Below are positions 6,817-15,949 of a DNA stretch of 34,935 bases, in pieces (the first letter of the stretch is position 1; every line of letters starts with the position of its first letter). The notes under the pieces are model-generated. The model saw only the letters and a list, made by a program, of their open reading frames with translations, was not told the origin of the DNA and searched no databases. Both the position numbers and the translations under genes were made by a program. The DNA comes from Kiritimatiellia bacterium (lineage in GTDB: Bacteria; Verrucomicrobiota; Kiritimatiellia; RFP12; UBA1067). Location of the stretch: positions 1 through 34,935 of the forward strand of contig JAHBAE010000018.1 of assembly GCA_018384485.1 (NCBI GenBank). Direction: 5' to 3'.

Positions 6817-8093
6817 GAGAAAAGTCTCCCCACCGCTTCATTAAGGCGCACTTTTGCTGAAATGAATTCTTCACTTCTTTGAAAAGAAGATTCGCCTGAA
6901 CCTTTTTCGTATACGATATTTCCGTCAACAACCGTCATAGCAACATCTTGGGCGCTGCATGAATTGACGAGAAGATTCGGAATATCAACGGCCGGAGCGA
7001 GATGAACTGCATTAAGGTCAATAACGCAAAGGTCGGCAGCTTTGCCCACTTCAAGGGAACCTGTATTTTCAAGCCCGATGGCTTTAGCTCCGTTGAGAGT
7101 CGCCATTTCAATTAAATCCCAAGCTCCAAGAACTGTGGGATCTTGATTGAAGCCTTTATGGATAAGAGAGGCGACATGCATCTCTTCGAACATATCGAGA
7201 TTGTCATTCGAGGCGCAGCCGTCGGTGCCTAAAGCTACGTTAACGCCAATCTCCATAGCGCGAGGAATGCGGGCAAGACCGCTGCCGAGTTTCATGTTGC
7301 TCGTTGGGTTGTGAATCAAAGAGACGCCCTTATCGGCCATGATTCTAAAGTCGTCATCTGTGCACCAGACGCAATGTGCGGCATAACCGCCGTTATCCAA
7401 TAGCCCTGTCGAGGCCAAATAAGCAATAGGAGTTTTCCCGTGGCGTAAAATACATTCCTCGTGTTCTTTACGCGTCTCTGAAACGTGAACATGCAAGGGG
7501 CGATTCAGCTCTTTGTTGGCGGCAGAGAGACGACGGCAGAAATCTTCATCGGTAAGATATTCAGAATGAATCGAAATATCTGAAAGAACATCTCCCTTCA
7601 ATGCATGCTTCGCCTGGCTGTTCCACACTTTGGTAAATTCAACCGAATCTTCAAGACGGCCGGGAACGAACGAAAGCCCGACGCGACAAATGCGCCCTTT
7701 CATCCCCTTTTCAAGAAGGACTTCACCCATCTGAGAAGGGAAATCATACATATCGGCAACAGCGGTAGTCCCGCCAGAGAGCATCTCTAAAACTCCCCAT
7801 TTAGCCCCTGCGCGAACATCCTCCATCGTCATTTTCGCCTCGACGGGGAAGATCGCCTCCTCTAACCAGCGTTGCAAAGGAAGCCCTCCTCCGAGACCGC
7901 GAACGAGAGTCATCGCGGTATGACCGTGGCAATTGACAAACCCTGGCATCACAAGGCGCGGCTTTTCAGGAAAGTCAAAAAATGAAGGCGTCTGAGAAAT
8001 CTCTATCGACGAGATATTCTTCCCTTCGATTTCTATCGAGCCAAACCGCGTTTTGCGCCCGGGCAGAAGCATAAAAACGTTTTCAAACCTCAT
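6813..8093 (-). CDS. Amidohydrolase, MTA/SAH or aminodeoxyfutalosine deaminase
   Basis: 426 aa, COG0402-type metal-dependent deaminase. Visible are the metal-binding NCHGHTAMTL, the family loop PLQRWLEEAIFPVE, HVHVSETRKEHEE, AAHCVW, and the catalytic GTDGCASNDNLDMFEE. In this subfamily 5'-methylthioadenosine and S-adenosylhomocysteine are deaminated to the inosine forms; related enzymes deaminate 6-amino-6-deoxyfutalosine in some menaquinone pathways. Cytosolic. It overlaps the alpha/beta hydrolase gene by 11 nt upstream and the nucleosidase by 4 nt downstream. The paired Asn-type nucleosidase supports a deaminate-then-cleave route. Without knowing whether the organism has MqnA/C/D, the two substrates cannot be separated. 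Confidence 0.85.
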   Translation of the reverse strand: MRFENVFMLLPGRKTRFGSIEIEGKNISSIEISQTPSFFDFPEKPRLVMPGFVNCHGHTAMTLVRGLGGGLPLQRWLEEAIFPVEAKMTMEDVRAGAKWGVLEMLSGGTTAVADMYDFPSQMGEVLLEKGMKGRICRVGLSFVPGRLEDSVEFTKVWNSQAKHALKGDVLSDISIHSEYLTDEDFCRRLSAANKELNRPLHVHVSETRKEHEECILRHGKTPIAYLASTGLLDNGGYAAHCVWCTDDDFRIMADKGVSLIHNPTSNMKLGSGLARIPRAMEIGVNVALGTDGCASNDNLDMFEEMHVASLIHKGFNQDPTVLGAWDLIEMATLNGAKAIGLENTGSLEVGKAADLCVIDLNAVHLAPAVDIPNLLVNSCSAQDVAMTVVDGNIVYEKGSGESSFQRSEEFISAKVRLNEAVGRLFS

Positions 8094-8808
8094 TCGACGC
8101 CCCCTTCTTGAAAAGCATTTGTTTTACCGCCTCTACGGCTCTATCTATCGTCTCGGGCGCGACAACAGGAAGCGTGTGCTCGTTGCCCTGGACCGAATAA
8201 AAAGCTGACGATGGAAAAACCCTTCTTAGAAAATTCGTATTATCGGCGGAAACTATACCGTCGCGCTCGCACGAAACTATAGCAACAGGAAGAGTTCTCG
8301 CTTCTTGAGTTGAAGAAAACCGTTCAAGCTCTTCCCTTAGATCGGTAGTGCGCAGAAAATGAAGCCCGCGCTCAAGATTCTCTTTTGAATACAAAGGCGA
8401 AGGATCGTTGCTGTAAACAAGCTCTGTGCCGTGTTTAAGCGCGGCAAGACGCCGCTCGCTCATGCCACGCCAAAGTAACCTCCCCTTCGTTTCACCTTCC
8501 TCAATCTCGGCACGCTCTTCCATCATTCTTACGGATGCCGAAACAAAAACCGCCCCACAGATTTTTTCACGCTTTGAAAGAAGCATTTTTAGAGCATTTG
8601 CCCCGCCCATCGAAAATCCGACTAAAAGAACACGCGATGAATCATCAATGACTTTCTCGGCAAGCCCGTCAAGCTGCTCAATATACGAAAACGTCCAATC
8701 ACGGCTGAATGATGTGGCGTTCCATATTTCCGCGCCTGCGGCCCAACCGTTGAAAACAAGTGTCTTCAGCGGTTGGTGCGAATGATGATGGACACTAAAG
8801 TCATCCAT
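8083..8808 (-). CDS. Alpha/beta hydrolase (BioH/BioG-like)
   Basis: 241 aa, no signal peptide. An opening strand (LKTLVFNGWAAGAEIW) is followed by the nucleophile elbow GFSMGG (Ser near residue 66), an Asp in the late strand VSCERDGIV and the His in GNEHTLPV, so a full Ser-Asp-His triad is in place. The GWxxG start and small lid recall BioH/BioG-type esterases that release pimeloyl groups, but no biotin genes are near, so only the general class is safe. The N-terminus carries an odd HHHSH cluster. Start and the uxs stop overlap by 1 nt (TAATG), and the stop overlaps the deaminase start, so it lies inside a coupled operon. Confidence 0.7.
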   Translation of the reverse strand: MDDFSVHHHSHQPLKTLVFNGWAAGAEIWNATSFSRDWTFSYIEQLDGLAEKVIDDSSRVLLVGFSMGGANALKMLLSKREKICGAVFVSASVRMMEERAEIEEGETKGRLLWRGMSERRLAALKHGTELVYSNDPSPLYSKENLERGLHFLRTTDLREELERFSSTQEARTLPVAIVSCERDGIVSADNTNFLRRVFPSSAFYSVQGNEHTLPVVAPETIDRAVEAVKQMLFKKGASNEV

Positions 8809-9791
8809 TATTCGTCAGAATCTAAAATGCGCTCACGAAAATAAGCGATAGTCTTTTCAAGCCCTTCAGCAAGAGGTACGCGAGGCTCCCAGCCGAGAAG
8901 CTCCTTCGCAAGAGTGATGTCTGGCTTGCGACGGCGCGGATCATCCGACGGAAGCGGGCGCATCGCGATCTTGGACTTCGATTCCGGAATGAGACGGAGT
9001 ATTTCCTTCGCCAACGTCGCAATCGTGTACTCGCCTGGATTGCCGGTATTCAAGACTGGCACCTCAAGATTTTTTTCGTCGAAAAATTTATCGATCTCGG
9101 CGCGCGGCTTATCCATATAAAGGCGCATTGCGTCAATAAGATCATCTGAATACTGGAACGAACGTGTCTGGGAACCGTCGCCGTATATCGTCAAATCCTC
9201 GTTTCTAAGCGCCTGGACTATGAAATTCGAAATAACTCTGCCGTCATTAGGGTGCATCCTCGGCCCGTATGTATTGAAAATGCGGACTAAACGCACATCT
9301 ACGCCGTAGACTCTGCGATAATCGGAAGCAAGAGTTTCCGCGCATCTTTTTCCTTCGTCGTAGCAGCTTCTTATCCCGACAGTATTTACATTGCCCCTAT
9401 AGGCTTCAACCTGCGGGTGTACCATCGGGTCGCCATAAATTTCGCTCGTTGAGGCGTGAAGGACTTTCGCGCCTGTAGCACGAGCCCTTTCAAGAACATT
9501 ATGCATCCCCATCACGCATGTGAGCGTCGTTTCCACAGGGCTATTCTGATAATGAATGGGGCTTGCCGGGCATGCGAGATTGTAAATCTCGTCGTACTCG
9601 CCGTCAAAGGGGCGGACAATATCGTGCTGAAGGAATGAAAAGCGGGGATTTTCCAAAAGCCGATCGATGTTTTTCATCGAACCGGTGTAGAGATTATCCA
9701 CCGCCGTAACTTCATAGCCGTCGTCAAGAAGCCTTCTTGAAAGATGGCTTCCCAAAAAACCGGCTCCTCCTGTCACAAGAGCTTTTTTCAT
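8808..9791 (-). CDS. uxs: UDP-glucuronate decarboxylase (UDP-xylose synthase)
   Basis: 327 aa, extended SDR. It has the Rossmann [11 protein letters not shown] at the N-terminus, the UXS hallmark [22 protein letters not shown], the catalytic Tyr/Lys in [10 protein letters not shown] (YxxxK), and FNTYGPRM followed by DGRVISNFI. The family oxidises UDP-glucuronate, decarboxylates it and reduces the intermediate to UDP-xylose, a precursor for surface polysaccharide or lipid A sugars. Cytosolic; length is normal. It overlaps the purE stop by 4 nt (ATGA). No UDP-glucose dehydrogenase or xylosyltransferase is near; the only glycosyltransferase in the window is the GT2 at 30865-32082. Confidence 0.9.
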   Translation of the reverse strand: MKKALVTGGAGFLGSHLSRRLLDDGYEVTAVDNLYTGSMKNIDRLLENPRFSFLQHDIVRPFDGEYDEIYNLACPASPIHYQNSPVETTLTCVMGMHNVLERARATGAKVLHASTSEIYGDPMVHPQVEAYRGNVNTVGIRSCYDEGKRCAETLASDYRRVYGVDVRLVRIFNTYGPRMHPNDGRVISNFIVQALRNEDLTIYGDGSQTRSFQYSDDLIDAMRLYMDKPRAEIDKFFDEKNLEVPVLNTGNPGEYTIATLAKEILRLIPESKSKIAMRPLPSDDPRRRKPDITLAKELLGWEPRVPLAEGLEKTIAYFRERILDSDE

Positions 9792-10288
9792 TCATGAATC
9801 CTATCGTTCGCTGCAGCGACCTTCTCCTTAAGCTCCGCTTTATGTGCGCGAAACTTCTCACGGAGGGATTGATCAGCCGTGCCGAGAATTTGAACAGCCA
9901 AGAGCGCCGCGTTGACGGGGCCTGCCGAGCCAACGGCAACTGTTGCAACGGGAACGCCGCCGGGCATCTGAACAGTTGCATAAAGAGCGTCAAGCCCGTT
10001 GAGTGCACCGCCCGCGATTGGAATTCCGATAACGGGGAGAACGGTGCATGCGGCAAGAACTCCGCCGAGGTGAGCCGCTCCGCCAGCGGCGGCGATTATG
10101 ACTTTAAGCCCTCTTTCCTCTGCACTCGTTGAATACTCGATTGCGGTTTCCGGGGTGCGGTGCGCCGAAATGACGCGCGTTTCGTAACCAACGCCGAAAG
10201 CCTCAAGCGTCTGGCATGTTTTCTTTACCAAGGGCCAATCGGAATCGGACCCCATTACGATGCCAACCTGTATTTTCTCCTCGTTCAT
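9788..10288 (-). CDS. purE: N5-carboxyaminoimidazole ribonucleotide mutase
   Basis: 166 aa from the ATG at 10288. The listed upstream ATG (10309) is less likely, because AGAGGAGA lies at good distance before 10288 and conserved sequence begins soon after. Class I PurE motifs are present: MGSDSDWP, the catalytic His in [18 protein letters not shown] and the lid [11 protein letters not shown]. It interconverts N5-CAIR and CAIR in purine synthesis. No purK is adjacent; purA lies 15 kb upstream in another unit. It sits between the vWA gene (38 nt) and uxs (4-nt overlap), so it is a purine gene inside a mixed operon. Confidence 0.93.
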   Translation of the reverse strand: MNEEKIQVGIVMGSDSDWPLVKKTCQTLEAFGVGYETRVISAHRTPETAIEYSTSAEERGLKVIIAAAGGAAHLGGVLAACTVLPVIGIPIAGGALNGLDALYATVQMPGGVPVATVAVGSAGPVNAALLAVQILGTADQSLREKFRAHKAELKEKVAAANDRIHE

Positions 10289-10326
10289 TTTCCATTCTCC
10301 TCTCTTCATTCTATATTTTAACGAAA

Positions 10327-11961
10327 TTATTTAGCACGGCGAAAATCGCCGACGGCCTTTTCCTGCCTCCAAAGATACGGCAGAGTATCGTCAATCTCAG
10401 CCTTTTCAACTGGCAAGGAAAAGAAGCTTTCATACGCCTGCGCCGCGGAAAGGCCTTTTAAGGAAAAGGCAATTTCCTTCGTTCCTGCAGGAGCGCGGCC
10501 ATATATATAAACTGGACAGCCGCGATAAATGTTCCTTAAAAGCCGCGGATACGCCTCAGCCTCGGTAGCAGATGAGAACACTATGCGCAGGTCGCTCAGG
10601 AGAGGATCGCGGAATCTCTCTGAAAGCGCATCAATCCCTGAGCCTGCTTCAAAGCGAGAGCCTTCGAATATGAAGCTTTCACCGCGGTTGGAACGCGTGA
10701 GAATGTCTATAAGCCTGCGGTTTGAAGATTCTTTCACGCCGTACATATAGACGCTGACAAGCCCATCATTGAGAGAGGCGAACTTTGAAAGAATAGCCTC
10801 GGTGCCACTCACGCCGGCGTTGGCGTCACCGTCTGTCACGACTAACGCCACAAGCGGGCGCTTCGGATCGCGCGGGAGAGTTAGAACTGAGGAGATCGTT
10901 GCAAAAACGTCCGTGCGCCCGTGAGCGGCAAGGGAATCCAGCCAGCGGTCTGCCGCCGTAAATGAAGGCTGATCGCAATTCATCCATCGGCGGAACGCAT
11001 AAGAGTAGCGGTCGCGAAAGGCTACGAGATTGAACCTGTCGCCCGTGTTGGCGGCGGAACGGAGAATGCGCTTGGCGGCACGACGGATCGATTTCATTCT
11101 ATCGCGGCCGATTGAACCGGAAGCGTCAATAAGAATGACGAAATCCTTCGAGACAGTGCGCAATGAATCTAACGGGCTTAAGACAATGTTAAAATATACG
11201 TAATCACCTTCTTTGAGAACTTTCATCGATGCGCTCACGACGGACGACATCTCCTTTGCCCCATCGGCATCAACAAGCGAACGAACGGCTTCCTTTTCTT
11301 TGCTGACGATAGTCTCGTTAAGCTCGTTCATCACCTCTTCGGAAGGCTTAAACTTTTCCTCTTCCGATTCTTCTGCGGGAATTTCTTTTTTCTTTTCAAG
11401 TTTCGTTACTGCCGGCGCCACAACAGCGGAAGAAGAGAAATTGGGTGACTCAAAAACTGGAGCCAAAGGAAGCGAAACTCCTGTTACGGCAGGGGCGAGA
11501 GCCGATTGCGACAACTGAGGCGCAAGAGGAGAAGACTCCATCTTCGGAGTTTCTGAAGGAACTTTAGGCGCCGTATGGGAGAGATCCGGAAGCGGAATAG
11601 ACGTTGACTCGGGAATCTGACGCGAAATCACATCTGGCGGCTCCGGCGGCGGAACATCTATCGCCGGGGCCTTTGCCGCTGGAGAGGAAGTTTCCGCCGA
11701 AGGCAACGAGGCTACAGCCTCCGTTACTTCAGGAGCTTCTTTATCAGCCTTAATATCTTCTATCGCATCCAATTTAACTGGATCGGGCAACCGCTCCGCT
11801 TTCGTAACGCGCATCGGCTCACGCGATTTAGAGCGCATCGAAGAAGGAAGTATCTCTGTCATGATCATCGGCCTTGCCCAGAACATGAGCCCGATATGAA
11901 CAGCGAGAGAAATGACCATCGCCGCAATCAAGGCGTCTCTTGCAAACCCTCCGTTATTCAT
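10327..11961 (-). CDS. Membrane-anchored von Willebrand factor A domain protein
   Basis: 544 aa. One N-terminal transmembrane segment (about residues 9-29, IAAMVISLAVHIGLMFWA) leads into a Pro/Glu/Ser-rich linker (about 45-215), as in TonB-like proteins that span the periplasm. A vWA domain follows with a complete MIDAS: DASGS in VILIDASGSIGRDRM, the Thr in AAHGRTDVF and the Asp in VVTDGDANAG. The C-terminal ~100 residues look like a beta domain. The gene overlaps the upstream TPR gene by 1 nt (TGATG). vWA plus TPR pairs occur in envelope-stress (Bat-like) and protein-assembly systems, but no MoxR ATPase is nearby, so the role is open. Confidence 0.8.
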   Translation of the reverse strand: MNNGGFARDALIAAMVISLAVHIGLMFWARPMIMTEILPSSMRSKSREPMRVTKAERLPDPVKLDAIEDIKADKEAPEVTEAVASLPSAETSSPAAKAPAIDVPPPEPPDVISRQIPESTSIPLPDLSHTAPKVPSETPKMESSPLAPQLSQSALAPAVTGVSLPLAPVFESPNFSSSAVVAPAVTKLEKKKEIPAEESEEEKFKPSEEVMNELNETIVSKEKEAVRSLVDADGAKEMSSVVSASMKVLKEGDYVYFNIVLSPLDSLRTVSKDFVILIDASGSIGRDRMKSIRRAAKRILRSAANTGDRFNLVAFRDRYSYAFRRWMNCDQPSFTAADRWLDSLAAHGRTDVFATISSVLTLPRDPKRPLVALVVTDGDANAGVSGTEAILSKFASLNDGLVSVYMYGVKESSNRRLIDILTRSNRGESFIFEGSRFEAGSGIDALSERFRDPLLSDLRIVFSSATEAEAYPRLLRNIYRGCPVYIYGRAPAGTKEIAFSLKGLSAAQAYESFFSLPVEKAEIDDTLPYLWRQEKAVGDFRRAK

Positions 11962-13886
11962 CAGCGCTCCTCCGAATTCTCTTTGAGAATCTTTTCCGCT
12001 TCCGCGGCAAATTTCGTCTTGTCAAAAAGAGCCGTCACGACCGTAGCATAAGCGCGGGCGCTTTCAACATCATTGCGCATGAGAGATGCGCGCGCCAAAG
12101 TCAAATACGCCTCGGCCCTGGCCTCGCCATTTGCTGCATTAAGCTCGATAGCTTTTTTAAGAGCCTTCTCTGCTTTCTTTGAATCTCCCCCGCGCACTTC
12201 AAGAACTCCAAGGCGCAAAGCGACTTTCGCAAGCGATTCGGTGACGCACGGCTCTTCCATCGCCTTCGTATACGAATAAATGGCAGCGCCGAACGCCCCC
12301 TCGCCATCTTCAATCTCGCCGAGAAGCGCGAAGCCTGCCTGACGCCATTGAGGAGAATCGCTCTTGATAAGAGATTGTGCGCACAACTTAGCGTCCTCCC
12401 CTTCTAAAATCCGCCCAACGGCAAGAGTCTTTGCCGCGCTCATACGCACAAGCGCTCCCTCCCTGATGAGAAGGGAATACTCTTTTTTCGCCTCAAGAGT
12501 GCGCCCGGCGTTAAAATCGGCATCCGCAATCATAAGCCGCGCCTCGCGCGCCTCGTCTAAGGGAAGCGAAGTTTTTACCGCCTCCTTCAAATACTCAATC
12601 CCTTTTTCCGAATGGCCCGAACGCACGGAAGAAACGCCGCGCCAATAAAGAGCAAGCGCCTTTCTTTCATTAGTCAATTTACCTGTTGAAAGAGCCTCGG
12701 CAAGAGAAAGCTCTGCCGCCTGCCATTTCTCGCGCCGCAGAAGCGACATCGCCCTGCGATACGTCGCCTCGGCCGCATCGTGACTGCCGGGGAAGTCGCG
12801 CGAGACGGCTGCATAACTCTCTTCCGCCTCTTGAATTTTTCCAGCCGCCTCGAGCGCCCACGCATAACGCAGCTTATCGGCGGCACCCGAACCGGGAAGC
12901 AGGGCGGCCCTACGGGAAGATTCAAGTATCTTCGCCGTATCTTTCGTCTTGACGGCCTCATCAAATTCAGTGCGGGCAATAAGAAGATTTATCGACTGGA
13001 GATTTGCGCCCTGCGGAAACTTCTCGATATATTCTTTCGCCGCTTTTGATGCGGCGGCTTTTTCACCGAGATTGTCGTTGGCCATCGCCTTCACAAAAAG
13101 GAGCGTCTCATCGTTATCATCTGTACAGAAAGAAAGCGCCTGACTGTAGCGGCCGGCCATCAACTCGCTAAGAGAGGCAAGTCGATTGACTTCAACTATG
13201 CGAGAATCGCCTGGATGCAATTTCATATACCGCTTGAGGAGCGCCACACTCTCCCCGTAACGACCTTCGCGATAGCTGTGGACCGCCGCAAGATAAAGGG
13301 CGTCTTTTGCAAGAGCGGGATCTTTGCCGTAAACGATCTCCATAAGCTCGGCAAGGCCTTTGCGACGGACGGCAGGGTCCTTGTCGGCAATGCAGAATGA
13401 AGCGAACTTGAACGACGCATACGGAGCGTAGCGGCCTTTGGGATCTAACTTACGGCACCTCTCGTAAAGAGCGGCATCTGAAGTTAGGCGGGCAAGATGA
13501 AACATCGCCTCTGCACGCAAGGACGTATCGGCCGCATCGCGGATGAAATCAGAAAGCTCTTCTTTCTTTTGCGCGTCATTGCCAGCGAGCGCCTTCATAA
13601 GACGCACGCGCCCCGCAAGAGAGTGGCTGGCAAAACGCGAAAGAAACTGATCGGCCTGTTTTCTCGTCTCTGCAAGATCCTTAAGGCCTTCGGATGATGC
13701 AACGAGGCGGTAAAGAACATCAGCCTCATCAACTCCCGAAACACCTTTTAAAGCAAGATATTCGCGTTTTGCCGCCGCAAAATCGCCGCGACCGAAGAGA
13801 CGGTCGGCCATGGAAAGCCTATCCGCCGGTGCGACGACTAATGCCGCAAAAAGCAAATGCGATAAACTTGATGCGAAGAGAATCAT
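11961..13886 (-). CDS. Exported TPR-repeat protein
   Basis: 641 aa. An N-terminal signal peptide or anchor (MILFASSLSHLLFAALVVA) precedes about ten to fourteen helical TPR-like repeats through the whole length. Typical spaced residues are visible (for example RLFGRGDFAAAKREYLAL, SHREGRYGESVALLKRY-type units, and KKAEKALKKAIELN near the end). TPR arrays bind proteins; in the envelope they often scaffold assembly. The start is supported by AGAAGG before ATG. Its stop overlaps the vWA start, and it begins 18 nt after the sialate O-acetylesterase-like gene. The tight pairing with vWA suggests a two-protein envelope complex. Confidence 0.8.
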   Translation of the reverse strand: MILFASSLSHLLFAALVVAPADRLSMADRLFGRGDFAAAKREYLALKGVSGVDEADVLYRLVASSEGLKDLAETRKQADQFLSRFASHSLAGRVRLMKALAGNDAQKKEELSDFIRDAADTSLRAEAMFHLARLTSDAALYERCRKLDPKGRYAPYASFKFASFCIADKDPAVRRKGLAELMEIVYGKDPALAKDALYLAAVHSYREGRYGESVALLKRYMKLHPGDSRIVEVNRLASLSELMAGRYSQALSFCTDDNDETLLFVKAMANDNLGEKAAASKAAKEYIEKFPQGANLQSINLLIARTEFDEAVKTKDTAKILESSRRAALLPGSGAADKLRYAWALEAAGKIQEAEESYAAVSRDFPGSHDAAEATYRRAMSLLRREKWQAAELSLAEALSTGKLTNERKALALYWRGVSSVRSGHSEKGIEYLKEAVKTSLPLDEAREARLMIADADFNAGRTLEAKKEYSLLIREGALVRMSAAKTLAVGRILEGEDAKLCAQSLIKSDSPQWRQAGFALLGEIEDGEGAFGAAIYSYTKAMEEPCVTESLAKVALRLGVLEVRGGDSKKAEKALKKAIELNAANGEARAEAYLTLARASLMRNDVESARAYATVVTALFDKTKFAAEAEKILKENSEER

Positions 13887-13904
13887 TGCCTTCTACCCGA
13901 TTAA

Positions 13905-15452
13905 TTATTTTGAAATCAAATCCGCGCTCTTCATCTCGAACGGCCCGAGGGGAAGAGACGCCTGATTGTAAAGGACACCTGATGTGCGATCGCGCCCGAG
14001 ATACCTCACCGCGACAGGCTCCGACACTTCCGCACTTTTGATGTAAAGCTCAGGATGAGGAATCAGGAACATGCTCTTCCAATTCTTTTCACAGCCCTTG
14101 CAGACTGCAATTTCGGCTTTTTTCCATACGCCATCTTTCCCAGCAAGTTCAAAAGGAACATCATACGTAAGATCACGATTGTAAACGTACCAGCTCTTGG
14201 CGTTTTCAAACTCTATTTTTACGACAGAATTTGAAACGGAGAACTTCTTCGCCACAGGCGAATCCGCCTCAGGAACTTCAAACCCGTAATCATTCTTAAG
14301 TGCATGAATCACAAGCCTCTGCGCGACAGTCTCCTTGTCATTCGGGTGGATATCGTCGAAGTTGCCGATATCTGATGTGACAGCCATCGCCGCGTTAGGC
14401 TCTTCGGCGGCAAAGCGCGTCTGCGCCATGCACAGAGACAGCCAATTATGCTTATATGGAGCGAGCTGGCAGAAATAGAGTTTGAGAGACGGATTTTCAA
14501 ACGCCTTTGACCAACCTTTGTAAAGCGCATGCATTTTCGCACAGTAGAGATGGCTTTCGCCATTGTTGTTGCAGCCCTGATACCAGATAAAACCTCTCAT
14601 CGCCATAGGTGTGTAGTCTCGGACCATCGCATTAAACAATGCCGTAGGCTGCTGGAACTGAGCTCCGTAGATTTTTGCACCTTTGCTACCCCTAAACTCC
14701 TTACCGAAAAGCGGCTTGTATTGAGCTGTTTCCTTAATGGACTGATCGCACCCCTCATAACCTTCACGCGGCGTCCACGCGTCAATGTTAGTTCCTCCGA
14801 TGGAGGAATCGATGATGCCGACGGGCACTCCAAGCGCGATATGAAGTTCGCGGGCGTAATACCAGGCGACTGCGGAAAGAAGTTTCCAATGCTCAGACTC
14901 GGGAGGAGCGACAAAGGAAGAAGGCTCAAACTTTTTCCACCCAACCTTCAATTTATTGCGGCCGGGCGTTCCGTAAACGCGAGGAGTTTTGATAAAGCGC
15001 ACGAGCGGCAAACGAGTCATGGAAGTCATCATCGCGCCCTTGCCGTCGCGATAACGGGAATTGCCATCATGCCAGATGGGCGTTTCCATGTTACTTTGAC
15101 CGCTGGCAAACCAGACTTCACCCACAAGGACATCGGAAATGATTTTTTCATCAACCTTTGAAGCAAAAAAGCCATCGCCGCGCTCAACCACCACAAGAGA
15201 GCGCCCTTCTTTGCAAGCTTCCATCGAAGGGAGCGAAACCATCCATTTGCCATCGGCATCGGCAACTGTTTTCACCTTGTTTCCGGAAAAAGAAACTTCA
15301 ATTTTATTTCCAGGTGTTGCCGTCCCCCAAACGGGAACTTTCATCCCGCGCTGCAAAACGGCGCCGTCTGAAAAAGGAGCGCCCAATTCAATCGCTGCAA
15401 AAGCAAGTGATGCGCCTGCCGCAAAAATTGTAGATATGATTTCTTTTTTCAT
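13905..15452 (-). CDS. Exported sialate O-acetylesterase-like SGNH enzyme, paralogue 1
   Basis: 515 aa with a Sec signal peptide (MKKEIISTIFAAGASLAFA). A beta-rich N-terminal domain (VLQRGMKVPVWG, a strong family hallmark) precedes the SGNH catalytic domain: nucleophile in GEVWFASGQSNME, IDSSIGGTNIDAWTP, IWYQGCNNN and the Asp/His block DDIHPNDK. Family members deacetylate sialic acids or acetyl-xylan sugars in the periplasm or outside. Most have WYQGE at the third block; here and in the second paralogue it is WYQGC. It overlaps the ispF stop by 4 nt (ATGA), so it is co-transcribed with housekeeping genes. The substrate is not settled by sequence. Confidence 0.88.
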   Translation of the reverse strand: MKKEIISTIFAAGASLAFAAIELGAPFSDGAVLQRGMKVPVWGTATPGNKIEVSFSGNKVKTVADADGKWMVSLPSMEACKEGRSLVVVERGDGFFASKVDEKIISDVLVGEVWFASGQSNMETPIWHDGNSRYRDGKGAMMTSMTRLPLVRFIKTPRVYGTPGRNKLKVGWKKFEPSSFVAPPESEHWKLLSAVAWYYARELHIALGVPVGIIDSSIGGTNIDAWTPREGYEGCDQSIKETAQYKPLFGKEFRGSKGAKIYGAQFQQPTALFNAMVRDYTPMAMRGFIWYQGCNNNGESHLYCAKMHALYKGWSKAFENPSLKLYFCQLAPYKHNWLSLCMAQTRFAAEEPNAAMAVTSDIGNFDDIHPNDKETVAQRLVIHALKNDYGFEVPEADSPVAKKFSVSNSVVKIEFENAKSWYVYNRDLTYDVPFELAGKDGVWKKAEIAVCKGCEKNWKSMFLIPHPELYIKSAEVSEPVAVRYLGRDRTSGVLYNQASLPLGPFEMKSADLISK

Positions 15453-15949
15453 TTGTTCTTATCCTTGTTGTTTTTAAAAATAAGTGCCGCCGCATGGCAA
15501 ACTACCCCAACAGACGCGCCGACATCATCCATCTTCTCGTTTGTCTTACCCTTGACGGAAACGCGTGAAATATCAACCTTGAGAATCTGCGCAAGAGACT
15601 CGCGGATTTTATCGGCCTGAGGACGAATGCGGATTTTCTCGGCTATGACCGTCGCATCGACATTGCCGACAGTCCACCCCTTCTCTGACAATCTTGAAAC
15701 TACCGAAGAGAGCATCATCGCAGAAGATGCGCCTTTCCACTTTTCATCGGTATCAGGAAAATGCGCGCCTATATCGCCTTCACACGCCGCCCCGAGAAGC
15801 GAATCGATTATCGCATGAATGAGCACATCCGCATCGGAATGGCCGAGAAGCCCGTCTTCCCCGGGAAACTCCACGCCTCCGAGAATGAGCTTTCGCCCCT
15901 TCGCGATGCGATGGGAATCATACCCGAAACCTACCCTGAAATCATCCAT
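15449..15949 (-). CDS. ispF: 2-C-methyl-D-erythritol 2,4-cyclodiphosphate synthase
   Basis: 166 aa from the ATG at 15949; the listed start 15955 is a TTG and not needed. IspF signatures are full: GFGYDSHR, the metal/diphosphate loop GHSDADVLIHAIIDSLLG, GDIGAHFPD, and KGKTNEKMDDVG near the end. It makes the cyclic diphosphate of the MEP isoprenoid pathway in the cytosol. The ATG overlaps the stop of the upstream unknown gene by 8 nt (ATGGATGA), which implies translational coupling. No other MEP gene is in the window. The C-terminus has a short Lys/Asn-rich tail. Confidence 0.95.
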   Translation of the reverse strand: MDDFRVGFGYDSHRIAKGRKLILGGVEFPGEDGLLGHSDADVLIHAIIDSLLGAACEGDIGAHFPDTDEKWKGASSAMMLSSVVSRLSEKGWTVGNVDATVIAEKIRIRPQADKIRESLAQILKVDISRVSVKGKTNEKMDDVGASVGVVCHAAALIFKNNKDKNK

